Assembly: GCF_029910215.1 (NCBI RefSeq) | Contig: NZ_CP110395.1 | Span: 1,116,001-1,180,000, forward strand | Origin: Paraburkholderia sp. D15 | Lineage (GTDB): Bacteria > Pseudomonadota > Gammaproteobacteria > Burkholderiales > Burkholderiaceae | Length of the DNA: 64,000 bases | Direction of reading: 5' to 3' | Part shown: positions 34,140 through 43,157 of the stretch, one piece after another | Position numbering within the stretch: position 1 is the first letter of the stretch | Layout: every line of letters starts with the position of its first letter | Position numbers and translations under genes: made by a program | Notes under the pieces: model-generated | Databases searched by the model: none | What the model saw: only the letters and a program-made list of their open reading frames with translations | What the model was told of the DNA's origin: nothing

Positions 34140-34383
34140 TCTGATCCGCGTCGGTGATGACACCGACCACGGCGGCAAGGTTGAAACGGGGTCTACGACG
34201 ATGCGCTTTGATGGGCGCTTCGTCGCTCGCAAGGGCGATCGGGTATCCTGCCCGCGACACCCCGACGTCTCGTCCAATGTGATCGAGGAAGGTGACACGT
34301 TGATGACCGATGATGGCGTCCCAATTGCCCGTCACGGGCACCGGGCCACCTGTGGCTGTCGCTTGATTTCAAGCTTGGTATAG
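34132..34383 (+). CDS. PAAR-domain T6SS tip protein
   Basis: An 83-aa stand-alone PAAR protein that sharpens the VgrG spike. The hallmark is the series of DxxDHGG, GDRVSCPRHPD and ARHGHRATCGCRLI segments, which fold into the conical zinc-binding tip. It starts at GTG 34132 within the immunity gene's last codons, so translation is coupled. With VgrG, effector and immunity protein it completes a four-gene cargo cassette. GC rises again compared with the immunity gene. Confidence 0.9.
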   Translation: MIDLIRVGDDTDHGGKVETGSTTMRFDGRFVARKGDRVSCPRHPDVSSNVIEEGDTLMTDDGVPIARHGHRATCGCRLISSLV

Positions 34384-34717
34384 CTGGCCGGCATCAACAG
34401 CAATCTTGGCACCAAGGCATCCGGTAGAGCAAATCGCAGAAAGCGCGAGTGGACACGACCGACGCTTGGCGGCCAACTTCCGACACTGGCCGCATCGGCA
34501 TCGTTGACACTCCGTTGGCTGTTATTTCGCGAAAGCAGACAAAGGCGCTTCCACCGACACCACCGGAGGGGGCGCACCACTGCGACATGACCCGACAGGT
34601 CGACACGCTTGTCGCGCAGAGATCGTTCAACTTGGCTTGAAATTTTGCTTAAAATACGATGCGTTTGGACGACCTGCGGGCAGGATGCCTTGCGGGAATT
34701 AAAAGGTAGCCGCCGGG
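34384..34717. other. Intergenic region without recognisable gene
   Basis: These 334 bases contain only short frames without ribosome sites or family resemblance. A TAAAAT -10-like hexamer at 34650-34655 with a weak TTCAAC 18 bases upstream may be the promoter of the following gene. No terminator hairpin was evident after the PAAR gene. Confidence 0.45.
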
Positions 34718-35566
34718 GTGAAAATGGCCAAAGAAAAAATAGAAGACGACAAGATCGATAATTTGGAAACGCGCCTGACACGATGGCTTGAGACGCAGGG
34801 CTATCCTCTTGAAATGCTCGTGGCTCAAACTTTTCAACAGAGAGGCGCTCGCGTCATTCAATCCGACTATTACGTTGACCTAAAAACAGCGGAGAATCGA
34901 GAGGTCGACGTCGTCGCATCGTGGCAGCGTGATTTGGACGACGTTATCGTGCGGGTTTGTTTGATGACCGAGTGTAAAGAATCAAAGGATAAGCCGTGGA
35001 TTTTGTTTGTATCTGAGGATGTCGGCCTTGCAGGTCCAGCGCGCGTTGTTCAACGCGCAGCCTCACGGCTTGGGCGGATAGCACTCAAAAATCTCGGCCG
35101 GAAGAAGAAGGTCCAAGAAATCAGCCTCTTTCAATTGCCGCCCGAACCCGGATATAGCATCACCCAAGCATTTACCTCAGGTAACGACGTTTGTTATGCA
35201 GCGGCGAGTGCGGTGGCAAACGCTTCAGCAGCACGCGCCAATGAACCAGACAGTCAAATCGGCGCACGAGGCGAGGTTCATTTTCTGGAAATCATTTTTC
35301 CTGTCGTGGTCACCAATTCGCGCCTCTTTGCAGCGAAGCTTGAGGCAGACGGGTCGATTTCGCTGCAGGAAATCATTGAGGGGGTGCTGGTTTGGCGGAA
35401 CCCGTTGCTTGGAGCTGGGCACACAATAATCCACGTTGTGACATCTAACGCATTGGGTGATTTCGCGAGTCGAGCTCAAGCTTCTGCGGATCAGTTGTTG
35501 GACATGTTCGCAGGCGAGTACCGCGACGCAGTCACGAACGCACTTAGCGTTCGTCAAGCGAGCTAA
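34718..35566 (+). CDS. PD-(D/E)XK nuclease-like protein
   Basis: A 282-aa protein with a restriction-endonuclease-like pattern near its N-terminus: a helix with LEMLVAQTFQQRGARV, then D64 in REVDVVASW and E85-C-K87 in LMTECKESKDKPWIL, spaced as in PD-(D/E)XK enzymes of the Mrr/Holliday-resolvase type. The C-terminal half is helical and unlike a known domain. GTG 34718 is two codons before an ATG at 34724; both are possible. It may be a stand-alone defence nuclease or a regulator of nucleic-acid processing. GC is below the core chromosome. Activity is inferred from motif spacing only. Confidence 0.6.
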   Translation: MKMAKEKIEDDKIDNLETRLTRWLETQGYPLEMLVAQTFQQRGARVIQSDYYVDLKTAENREVDVVASWQRDLDDVIVRVCLMTECKESKDKPWILFVSEDVGLAGPARVVQRAASRLGRIALKNLGRKKKVQEISLFQLPPEPGYSITQAFTSGNDVCYAAASAVANASAARANEPDSQIGARGEVHFLEIIFPVVVTNSRLFAAKLEADGSISLQEIIEGVLVWRNPLLGAGHTIIHVVTSNALGDFASRAQASADQLLDMFAGEYRDAVTNALSVRQAS

Positions 35567-35751
35567 AATTGCCGTCTACTGGCACGAAGCAAAGCTTCCG
35601 ACCAATCAATGCTGCGACATCGTCTCGCCGCACGCTTGGCTTTGACCTTCGGAGCCCGCGTGCGTGACAAAGCCGTCAGCGGCCTCTCTGACGAGCGCGG
35701 CCGGTAAGTCGATGCCGACAGTCTTTACCGTGGTAGCGTAGTGCGGTTCAG

Positions 35752-37098
35752 TTACTCGTACTTCTCATCGTCCGCTCCGTCCCCGGTATTATCATCGAGG
35801 ACGTAATCAATTGTCTCCCGAATATCTTTTGACGCATTAATGACTCGTATACGCTTGTAGGCGCGCAGACCCATGCGCCGGATTGGAGATGCGAACAGAG
35901 CGTTTAAGAAGCTGTGAGTCGAGGTTTCTACGTCATTAAAATCCACAAGAATGGTTTTTCCTTCCGCTACAGCTGGGAGTAAATGTTTGTCTCGGTAAGA
36001 TATAGCCGCCTGTTTGTCGTCAGCGTAGCGCCCGAAATAATTATATATACTGAGATAATGCCGATTTTCTTCGTTCGCATCGCTCCGAGCCTTCACTTCT
36101 GCCCGGGCTTGCGCACGGAAGTCACTCATCATCGCGTCTAGCGCAAACTCCGTCCCTCTATCAAGTCGCACGGTGACCAAGGCAAATGTCCCGGGCCAAG
36201 CAGTGTCCAACGTTCTCCCTGTGGTGTCGACCGGAGAAATATGCAGGACGCCATTTCCCGAGATTAGATGCATGTCGGCCCTAAGCCTGCGAATGATGTT
36301 TGACGACAGAAACAATCCCATGCCGGCATTGTTTCTGTTTGAGTAGGGGTCCTGTTTGCCGAACGTGCCGGATATTTCTGGCTGGACAGCTAGGCGCAGC
36401 GCCTCTTCATCCGTCGCCAATCCCGGGTAACCCTGAGATAGGTGAGCTTTAACACCTACACCAATATCTGCCACGATAAAATGCAGCTCATTTACTTTCT
36501 CATACCACGTAAACTGAAGAGCGCCGGGAGTAGGATACCGATGCCCTTTCCAAGAAAAATCCGACTTACCGTGCTCCAGGAGGTTATACAGCAGCTCAGA
36601 TAAGACGTACCGCAACGTCTTTTGATATTCAACCCCGAAACCTGCAGTGAATTCGTCGGCAGTTGCAAGCCCCAATTTAAAATCGTCAGAATTGCGGATT
36701 GCAAATAACGGCTTGTGCTCATTGCTCTTGAAATTGGTCTTCGGGTCGGTCGTTACGGCAAATAAACCATGAGCCCCCATCATGCTCCACACGCGACTTC
36801 CATTCTGATTGCCATCGTTTTCAAGCTTAAATGATATTGTGCAGCCCTGTTGTTTGAGTTTCCAGCAATACGGAATCAACAAGGCAACTGCCTGATAATT
36901 GGCGCTTCTACATTCCGTAAAGTCGATTTCGACGGGAACATTTTTTATGTTCCAATCGAGTATTTTTAGCACTTGATCAAAATACTTAACTCCACCACGG
37001 TTGAACGTAAATTCCGCGGGAATTTTGATTTGGCGTTTCGCCGTTTGTTTAATTTTTCGGCGCACCCCGTACAACTGGTCTTTTAGTGTCGATGCCAT
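35752..37098 (-). CDS. STAS-like, HATPase and DUF4325 three-domain protein
   Basis: A 448-aa protein. Residues about 30-115 resemble a STAS-like fold (VPVEIDFTECRSANYQAVAL). Residues 155-310 form a GHKL ATPase: N-box E168-xxx-N172, G1 box DIGVG (211-215) and G2 box NAGMGLF (257-263). Residues 376-430 match DUF4325, a STAS-like domain (KTILVDFNDVETSTHSFLNAL). No histidine phosphoacceptor or receiver is seen, so it is not a classical sensor kinase; it may work like an anti-sigma/anti-anti-sigma switch. It lies convergent to the nuclease-like gene and divergent from the membrane protein. GC is low. Function is unknown. Confidence 0.75.
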   Translation of the reverse strand: MASTLKDQLYGVRRKIKQTAKRQIKIPAEFTFNRGGVKYFDQVLKILDWNIKNVPVEIDFTECRSANYQAVALLIPYCWKLKQQGCTISFKLENDGNQNGSRVWSMMGAHGLFAVTTDPKTNFKSNEHKPLFAIRNSDDFKLGLATADEFTAGFGVEYQKTLRYVLSELLYNLLEHGKSDFSWKGHRYPTPGALQFTWYEKVNELHFIVADIGVGVKAHLSQGYPGLATDEEALRLAVQPEISGTFGKQDPYSNRNNAGMGLFLSSNIIRRLRADMHLISGNGVLHISPVDTTGRTLDTAWPGTFALVTVRLDRGTEFALDAMMSDFRAQARAEVKARSDANEENRHYLSIYNYFGRYADDKQAAISYRDKHLLPAVAEGKTILVDFNDVETSTHSFLNALFASPIRRMGLRAYKRIRVINASKDIRETIDYVLDDNTGDGADDEKYE

Positions 37099-37586
37099 TT
37101 CGTTGATCGATGAGCAGTAATTGTCCCTAGTATTGCAGATTCCCGGGCGGCGAGGATACTTTTGCGACGGTCCGCATTGCAGCGGGAAGCTGACTGCCGT
37201 TGGTCGATGGTGCGAATGTCTCTTCAGGGTCGCGTGCCGTCGGTCGCGGCAGTTTCAGATTCGCGCGATTCCATGCTGCATGCATGAGACAGGAATCGGC
37301 CCGTAAGAGACGGTCGATGCGAGCATACAAATCGTCGACAACGCACAAGGAAGGATCCTCAGCAGCCGTCACAACTCCCGTGCCCACTCGTTGCGCGGAT
37401 GAGAAACGTCGCGGTGGTCTCTCAGCCACGTGCACTCGATGGACGGCAATCGTTGCGCACGGTCGCGAATCCGATGGGCATAAGCCGCCAAGTTCGCGCT
37501 CGCTGCCATTATTCCGGTATCCGCCAAATCCAAATGACGGCCCGACCCTTATATACTTTCCGCAGACCTTCTCACACGGACCCATC
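37099..37586. other. Divergent intergenic region
   Basis: These 488 bases separate the STAS-HATPase gene from the membrane-protein gene. The downstream frame stays open through part of it from 37200, but with Arg/Ser-rich sequence unlike a protein and no ribosome site, so it is treated as noncoding. It should hold promoters for both flanking genes; none is strong enough to call. Confidence 0.45.
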
Positions 37587-38369
37587 ATGACGATCCAGCA
37601 GACCCGGAAGGACCACCTGAAGTCGCTTTGGGCCGAGGGGCTATGGGGAAAATGGGTGGGGTTGTCCTGGTTCGTATTGACTGCGTTTCCATTTGTCCGC
37701 GACGAGTTTTGGCGGCCGGCCGATGAGACTCGATGGAAACTGGTCAGCCTAGTCCCGCATTGGCCGTTACCAACATGGGCAACTATTACGCTCGCTCTTC
37801 TGCTTGCGTGGGTGTATGAGGCCTCGTACCGCTCATCGTCGAAAGACAAAGCACGTTTGTCAATTTACGAAGCGCCGTCTCCCATTGAAATCATCTTTGA
37901 TACAACCAATCGCCAACGCCGCTTTTGGTCAATTGAGGCTGTTATGAAACCCGACAATACGGTCAGTCACAACTACTATCGGTACGCCGTTGCGATCCGG
38001 AATACTGGCGGACGTACACTCCGAGACGTCGAAGTGGTGAGTGAATTGACTGGGGAGTTGAGAAACAGCCCATCTGCCGGGCAATTTGAGATGACGAAGA
38101 CACAAAAGACAGATCTACACCCCGGCGACGAGCGACTTGTCACAGTCTTCAACTGGCCGTATCCGGCGATCCAGCCGGGCATGCTCGCCGGTGCGTCGGG
38201 GAAATGGGGATACGGACAAGTTCGTGTCAGCATTAGCGCGACGGATATGCGCGTGGTCGAGCGCACATTCGATTTTGACTACACAAGAGAGCCCATGCTG
38301 TTTGATCCCCTTCCGGACGGACAAAGCGACCCCGACGCTTTTAGCTCTTTTCGTTCTGAAGGAGCTTGA
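37587..38369 (+). CDS. Two-helix membrane protein, unknown function
   Basis: A 260-aa protein. Two membrane helices are visible: about residues 19-35 (WVGLSWFVLTAFPFV) and 57-74 (WATITLALLLAWVYEA). They are followed by a beta-rich, probably cytoplasmic domain of about 180 residues (SIYEAPSPIEIIFDTTNRQR onward) with an Ig-like strand pattern (YRYAVAIRNTGGRTLRDVEV). The start at ATG 37587 removes the implausible upstream extension. It is 73 bases ahead of the 395-aa gene on the same strand, likely one transcription unit. No family was recognised. Confidence 0.65.
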   Translation: MTIQQTRKDHLKSLWAEGLWGKWVGLSWFVLTAFPFVRDEFWRPADETRWKLVSLVPHWPLPTWATITLALLLAWVYEASYRSSSKDKARLSIYEAPSPIEIIFDTTNRQRRFWSIEAVMKPDNTVSHNYYRYAVAIRNTGGRTLRDVEVVSELTGELRNSPSAGQFEMTKTQKTDLHPGDERLVTVFNWPYPAIQPGMLAGASGKWGYGQVRVSISATDMRVVERTFDFDYTREPMLFDPLPDGQSDPDAFSSFRSEGA

Positions 38370-38442
38370 ACTCGGGCCGCGTATGGTTCGCACTCGTCCC
38401 GGATGCAACAATTTGGCTGCAATTTGAGCGAAGGAAACGAAC

Positions 38443-39630
38443 ATGTTCGACAGAGTCGTCCTCAGGCGGGCGGAAAACGGAAGTTTGGTAACGGCAGGCC
38501 AGATCGCGGAGGCGCTCCTTTACTATCAGAGCGTCCACCTTGTCCTAGACCCTGGCACACTAATGGGGCTGGCGCAGCAAGTTGGTCTGGCGCCCCTAAA
38601 AGCCCTTCTCGAACTACCACAATTGAGCGTTGTATTTTGTGAAGAAACGATTGGCACGTTCACCAATAAAGTAGGGGTAACTGAGTTTCACGACTTCGCT
38701 GCGGCAACGTTTACCGGGCACGAAAACGGCCAATTGCCGACGCCATACGATCGAATAGTTTTACAACTAGAGCGCAAGGGATTTGCACCCAAAGACGCAC
38801 GAAGGTTCTCTTTATGGTTTGTGAGCAAGGTCGTCGCACGAAAGCTTTCGGGAAACCACTTCGTCAAGGGAGGTATCATCGAGGCGGCTCGAATGGATCT
38901 CGGCGACAATATCTATATGCAAATCGCAATTCGCCAAGCAGTTATACACGCCGACGATCAGTATTTTAATAACAATGAACCGCTGAGCATCGACCTCATT
39001 CGCGCACCTAATGGAGTGTGTGTCTTTACGAACATCGATTTTAGGAAAATCAACGCGTATCGTAGCGCTAAGGTGCCATCGCAAGACGCAGTGACGATGG
39101 CGAGCCTATTAACCACGATTCTCGAGGCGCGAGCAGATTTGGCGATGGCATCTCACTATAGTGGTGACTTCATGGCTTCCGAGGTCGCCTCGGCTCTCAT
39201 CCGTCTTCGATGCGCCGAACTGCTCCAGAGTGCAGAGGAACACGCCGATTCCCAACAAGAGTTCGTGGATGTCATCCTACCTGATGCGCCGAGTTTAGCT
39301 GAATGCATAGACTCGGGAGAACGGTCATTTGATGAGTTTCTACAGTTGTTGACCAGTGCTCGCCGATTCAAGAACTGGATTTCCTCGGTGAACGTTGATG
39401 AAAATTTAGTCTCAGCATACATCAAAGCAATTACGTCCGAAGGCCAGATCCAAGGCATCAAGGGAAAAACACTTCGATATGCTTTGACGACCGGGGCGGG
39501 CTTTGCGAACCCAGTGGCCGGGGTATTGACCAGCCTAGCTGACACATTCCTCGTCGAAAGACTGCTAGGAGGATGGCGACCAAACCACTTTGTAGCTAAA
39601 AGGCTCGATCCGTTTGTTCGCGGCAATTGA
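38443..39630 (+). CDS. 395-aa protein of unknown family
   Basis: A soluble-looking 395-aa protein. The N-terminal part has an alpha/beta rhythm (AEALLYYQSVHLVLDPGTLM, then LSVVFCEETIGTF), and a central stretch is rich in polar helices (VTMASLLTTILEARADLAMA). The C-terminus ends with TTGAGFANPVAGVLTSLADTFLVERLLGGWRP, which looks like a hydrophobic hairpin that could insert in membrane. The ribosome site is cgaaggaaa. Neighbours are a membrane protein upstream and, divergently, the STAS-HATPase gene. AT-richer codon use suggests acquisition by transfer. I do not recognise it. Confidence 0.65.
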   Translation: MFDRVVLRRAENGSLVTAGQIAEALLYYQSVHLVLDPGTLMGLAQQVGLAPLKALLELPQLSVVFCEETIGTFTNKVGVTEFHDFAAATFTGHENGQLPTPYDRIVLQLERKGFAPKDARRFSLWFVSKVVARKLSGNHFVKGGIIEAARMDLGDNIYMQIAIRQAVIHADDQYFNNNEPLSIDLIRAPNGVCVFTNIDFRKINAYRSAKVPSQDAVTMASLLTTILEARADLAMASHYSGDFMASEVASALIRLRCAELLQSAEEHADSQQEFVDVILPDAPSLAECIDSGERSFDEFLQLLTSARRFKNWISSVNVDENLVSAYIKAITSEGQIQGIKGKTLRYALTTGAGFANPVAGVLTSLADTFLVERLLGGWRPNHFVAKRLDPFVRGN

Positions 39631-40255
39631 ATGGTTTGATCGCGAGAATTCTGCTTATTGTGTGATTGCACTGCGCCGAATTAGTCACGGGATATCCGAT
39701 GGCTGGAGCGGTAGCAGAGGTAGCCATAAGTGCGATGTAAGGTTGCTTTGTAATTGAACGGCTGCTTTCAGCTGAGATGGCTGACTGCTCAGCGGCGACA
39801 GCGGCCTGCCGCGGATTTCGGCGGCGCAGTTATAGCGTAGTTTGGGGCGGGCAGCCTCGTCAGGCCGGGCGGTGGTCCGACTATATCGGGAACGTATGCT
39901 GCAGTGATAAGTGACGAACAAGCCCGCATTGCCGACCTTAATCTGCGATGCTACAGAAATGCTACAGCACTGTTGATGCGCGCTATCCGGCGGGCATTTC
40001 GGTTGTCATTCCACCCCCTGAACTACAGGGAGAGGGACCTTGCAGCGAGGGCAGAGTATAGCAAAACGTTCGAACGGATATTAACGCCCGCTCCCGCCAC
40101 CTGCGGCGGTTTTGCCCAGGATCGCGTGGTTTACTTTGCCCGGGTTATGAATTATCAATAGGAATAAGGGTTTCTACTGGACGTCGAGTTCAGCGTCGGC
40201 ATTAGCGGTATGAGCTTGTTCTCTCAATGAGTGGCAGCACAAACCGGAGGAGCCG
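39631..40255. other. Intergenic region, probable island edge
   Basis: These 625 bases contain no convincing gene. A short forward frame (39904-40161) has neither ribosome site nor recognisable sequence; part of it might be a gene relic. Composition shifts from the AT-richer island to high GC across this interval, so the island's right boundary probably lies here. No tRNA and no obvious direct repeat serving as an att site were found. The alkylsulfatase ribosome site (ggagga, 40246-40251) is at its right end. Confidence 0.5.
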
Positions 40256-42310
40256 ATGATGGACGAAGCAAATCGTGCAGTGCCAGGCAAGCGCAGGGAT
40301 TTCCTGAAAAATGTCGCCACCGTGGGTATTGCCGCGGGGGTGGGTGCTGTCACGGCAGATGGCTTTGCCCAGACCAGTACCCCGACTCATCCCAGCGGAA
40401 CAGGCGCGAAGCCGCCCACAGACGCCACGCGTCAGGCGAACGCGCGTTACGCCAATCAGCTTCCGTTCAGCGATACGGCGGATTTCGACGATGCGAAGCG
40501 CGGACTCATCGCGACGCTACCCGATCCCGGCGTCATTCCCAGCTCGAAAGGCGGCGCGGCCTGGGATCTCGGCCAGTTCGCCTTTATCACCGGCGGTCCG
40601 GAAAACAACGCCCCCGATACCGTCAATCCGAGCCTCTGGCGTAACGCCAAGCTCAACATGAATCACGGCCTGTTCGAAGTCGTCGACGGCATCTGGCAGG
40701 TTCGCGGCTACGATCTTTCGGTGATGAGCATCATCCGTGGCGACACGGGCTGGATTGTCGTCGACCCGCTGATGACGGCCGATGTATCGTCGGTAGTCTG
40801 GAAACAGCTGGTGGTCCCTCATCTCGGCGACAAGCCGATCACGCATGTGATCTACACCCACAGCCACGCGGATCACTACGGTGGCGTGCGCGGCATCGTC
40901 GATGAAGCGGATCTCAAAGCGGGAAAGATAAAGATCGTTGCGCCAGCGGGCTTCACCGAAGCGGCTGTCGGCGAAAACGTGATTGCCGGCAATGCCATGA
41001 GCCGTCGCGCGGCATACATGTACGGCAATCTGCTGCCGCGCAGCCCGGTTGGCGTGGTCGATGGCGGGCTTGGCAAGACCACCTCCATTGGCGCGATCAC
41101 GCTACTCACACCGACTGATTTCGCCACGACCACCGGGCAGAAGATGGTCCTCGACGGCGTCGAAATCGTCGTGCTGATGGCGCCGGAATCGGAGGCGCCC
41201 TCGGAATTCATGTTTTACGTCCCGAAGTACAAGGCCTTCTGCGCGGCTGAAGACGCCACTCACACGCTGCACAATCTCTACACGCTGCGCGGCGCGAAGG
41301 TGCGCGACGCGTTGCTCTGGTCGAAGTACCTGCACGCGGCGATCGACATGTTCGGCAGCGACGCGGAAGTGCTGTTCGCATCGCACTACTGGCCGACGTG
41401 GGGAAACCAGCGAATTCTCGCGTTCCTGCGCACGCAGCGCGACCTGTATCGCTATCTGCACGATCAGACGATGCGTCTCGCCAATACCGGCTACACGCCG
41501 CTGGAGATCGCGGAATCGTTGCGACTGCCCGATAGCCTCGCCAAACTCTGGCACTGCCGAAGCTATTACGGCACGGTCTTTCACGATCTCGTCGCCCAAT
41601 ACAATCTGCGTCTTGGTTTCTTCGACGGCGTGCCGGCGAATCTGCATCGGTTGCCGCCCGTGGAAAACGCCAAACGCTACGTCGAATTCATGGGCGGTGC
41701 GCCTGCCGTGCTGCAAAAGGCAAAGCCGTACTACGATCGCGGCGAGTACCGTTGGGTGGCGGAGAGCGTCAACCATGTCGTGTTCGCCGACCCGGGCAAT
41801 ACGGCGGCGAAACACCTGCTGGCCGATGCGTACGAGCAACTCGGCTACCAGGCGGAATCGGCGAGCTGGCGCAATTTCTATCTGACGGGGGCGATGGAAC
41901 TGCGCAACGGTGTGCATCGTGTCCCGTTCGGCAGTTCGCAAAGCCCCGATACGATCAAGGCGATGCCGCTCGAGATGTTCCTCGATTTTCAGGGCGTACG
42001 GCTAAACGCGGAGAAGGCGGCCGGCAAGACGATCTCGTTCAATCTGACCTTGACCGACACCAGCGAGACGTTCGTGGTCGGTGTCGAGAACTCGGCGCTG
42101 CACTATTCGAAAGGCCACGCATCCAGTTCGGCGGACGCGTCGATCTCGATCGCGCGCACCGATCTGAACGAAGTCATGATGGGGACGTCGACGATGGAAA
42201 AGCAGGTGATGGCCGGCAAAGCGAAAATCACCGGCAATACGCAAAAGCTCGGCGAGTTTGTGACGTGGCTCGATAACTTCGAGTTCTGGTTCAACATCGT
42301 CACGCCGTAA
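40256..42310 (+). CDS. Tat-exported linear alkylsulfatase, SdsA/BDS1 family
   Basis: A 684-aa enzyme hydrolysing primary alkyl sulfates such as SDS to alcohol and sulfate. The N-terminus holds a Tat-like signal (KRRDFLKNVATVGIAAGVGA). The metallo-beta-lactamase zinc motif is THSHADHYGG (H202, H204, D206, H207), with further ligands near CAAEDATHTLHN and LFASHYWPTWGN. A dimerisation domain follows (about 430-545) and then a SCP2-like C-terminal domain (545-684). Length and order match the family. Its ribosome site is cggagga; ATG 40259 is an alternative start. It appears to be a core-chromosome gene just right of the island and may let the cell use sulfate esters. Confidence 0.92.
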   Translation: MMDEANRAVPGKRRDFLKNVATVGIAAGVGAVTADGFAQTSTPTHPSGTGAKPPTDATRQANARYANQLPFSDTADFDDAKRGLIATLPDPGVIPSSKGGAAWDLGQFAFITGGPENNAPDTVNPSLWRNAKLNMNHGLFEVVDGIWQVRGYDLSVMSIIRGDTGWIVVDPLMTADVSSVVWKQLVVPHLGDKPITHVIYTHSHADHYGGVRGIVDEADLKAGKIKIVAPAGFTEAAVGENVIAGNAMSRRAAYMYGNLLPRSPVGVVDGGLGKTTSIGAITLLTPTDFATTTGQKMVLDGVEIVVLMAPESEAPSEFMFYVPKYKAFCAAEDATHTLHNLYTLRGAKVRDALLWSKYLHAAIDMFGSDAEVLFASHYWPTWGNQRILAFLRTQRDLYRYLHDQTMRLANTGYTPLEIAESLRLPDSLAKLWHCRSYYGTVFHDLVAQYNLRLGFFDGVPANLHRLPPVENAKRYVEFMGGAPAVLQKAKPYYDRGEYRWVAESVNHVVFADPGNTAAKHLLADAYEQLGYQAESASWRNFYLTGAMELRNGVHRVPFGSSQSPDTIKAMPLEMFLDFQGVRLNAEKAAGKTISFNLTLTDTSETFVVGVENSALHYSKGHASSSADASISIARTDLNEVMMGTSTMEKQVMAGKAKITGNTQKLGEFVTWLDNFEFWFNIVTP

Positions 42311-42340
42311 AGGCCTTGGCGATCGGACAGGGAACCCGTC

Positions 42341-42868
42341 ATGTGCGCGATCTGCGATTTCAAGATCGAATTCAATGTGAGCCATCCGCATGCGCTCACG
42401 GTCGCCGTCGCGACCCGCGAAGCGGTCGAAGCCGGCGTTTTGCCGGAGCAGGTGTTCGACGGCGCGCTCGGCAGCATGAAAATGCGGGTCGTCGCGATCG
42501 ACACGCTCGGCCAGTTGCAAAGCCGGATGGAGACGTCGGTGCCGCCGGCGCAACTGGCCGGGCTGCCGGACTTTTATGTCCTGCTCGTCGACAGCGGGAC
42601 CTGGGGGTTTTTTCACGCGACCGAAAGCGGCTTCGATCCCGACATCGTGCCGGAGATACCGGAGGTCTTCCCGGACAATCAGGCCGAGCGGGACATCACG
42701 CTGATCGCCGCCCAGGCGACGATCAGCGCGATTCTCGATGGGCGTGTCGAGTTGGACCATGCGATGCATGAACGTCTGGTGATGCTCGACGCAGACGATG
42801 TCGCCGCGCAGGCCATCGTCGATGTGTTGCGTCGAGCGTGCGGGGCGCATGTCGACGCGCCGCTCTGA
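42341..42868 (+). CDS. Hypothetical protein with N-terminal CxxC
   Basis: A 175-aa soluble protein starting MCAICDFKIEFNVSHPHALT. The CAIC pair and nearby histidines could bind metal. The body alternates strands and helices (QLAGLPDFYVLLVDSGTWGFF), ending in a helical segment. It begins 30 bases after the alkylsulfatase stop with a cagggaac site, so both may be cotranscribed. A hairpin terminator at 42875-42906 follows directly. The family was not recognised. Confidence 0.7.
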   Translation: MCAICDFKIEFNVSHPHALTVAVATREAVEAGVLPEQVFDGALGSMKMRVVAIDTLGQLQSRMETSVPPAQLAGLPDFYVLLVDSGTWGFFHATESGFDPDIVPEIPEVFPDNQAERDITLIAAQATISAILDGRVELDHAMHERLVMLDADDVAAQAIVDVLRRACGAHVDAPL

Positions 42869-42874
42869 AACAAA

Positions 42875-42906
42875 AACGGTCCGACGAGTTTCCTCGCCGG
42901 ACCGTT
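42875..42906. terminator. Bidirectional hairpin terminator
   Basis: Stem AACGGTCCG-A-CGAG/CTCG-C-CGGACCGTT closes on a TTTC loop. Its left flank is A5, giving a good T tract on the reverse strand for the rubredoxin gene; on the forward strand it can also end the hypothetical gene's transcript. The two genes are convergent. Confidence 0.75.
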
Positions 42907-42938
42907 CACACAACCTTGGCAGAAGCGATCTGGTCGCA

Positions 42939-42962
42939 ACCTCGCAACCTCGCAACCTCAAC
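42939..42962. repeat. Three tandem 8-bp repeats
   Basis: CGCAACCT-like units occur three times in a row just beyond the rubredoxin stop codon. They look like a short slippage repeat in noncoding DNA. Confidence 0.6.
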
Positions 42963-42965
42963 CGC

Positions 42966-43157
42966 TTAAAACTCCACTACCGCGAACTCCGCCTTACCCA
43001 CATCGCACAGCGGGCAGCGCCAGTCTTCCGGAATCGCGGCGAAGCGCGTGCCCGGCGCGATGCCTTCCTCGGGCAGGCCTTCTTCCTCGTTGTAGATCCA
43101 GCCGCAAATCAGGCAGACCCAGCTCTTGAATTCGGTTACTTCGATTACTTCGCTCAC
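42966..43157 (-). CDS. Rubredoxin
   Basis: A 63-aa iron protein with two Cys pairs, CLICG and CPLCDVG, forming the Fe(Cys)4 site, and the aromatic core of the family (WVCLICGWIYNEEEG, EDWRCPLC). It transfers single electrons to partners such as alkane hydroxylases or oxygen-reducing enzymes in the cytoplasm. Its neighbour on the left is convergent; uup starts divergently on the right. The N-terminus (MSEVIEVTEFKS) is slightly longer than in the smallest rubredoxins. Confidence 0.93.
   Translation of the reverse strand: MSEVIEVTEFKSWVCLICGWIYNEEEGLPEEGIAPGTRFAAIPEDWRCPLCDVGKAEFAVVEF

Noticed and set aside
34394..34781. Short frames on both strands after PAAR
   Set aside because: No start site or family; composition not protein-like.
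35752..37098. Classical sensor histidine kinase
   Set aside because: It has GHKL boxes but no dimerisation/phosphoacceptor histidine segment, and instead has STAS-like domains on both sides.
37200..37586. N-terminal extension of the membrane protein upstream of ATG 37587
   Set aside because: Arg/Ser-rich, no ribosome site, unlike a structured protein; treated as intergenic.
39904..40161. 85-codon forward frame near the island edge
   Set aside because: No ribosome site and no recognisable sequence; an integrase relic was considered but not supported.
39631..40255. tRNA gene as prophage attachment site
   Set aside because: No cloverleaf, anticodon stem or CCA end could be traced in this interval.
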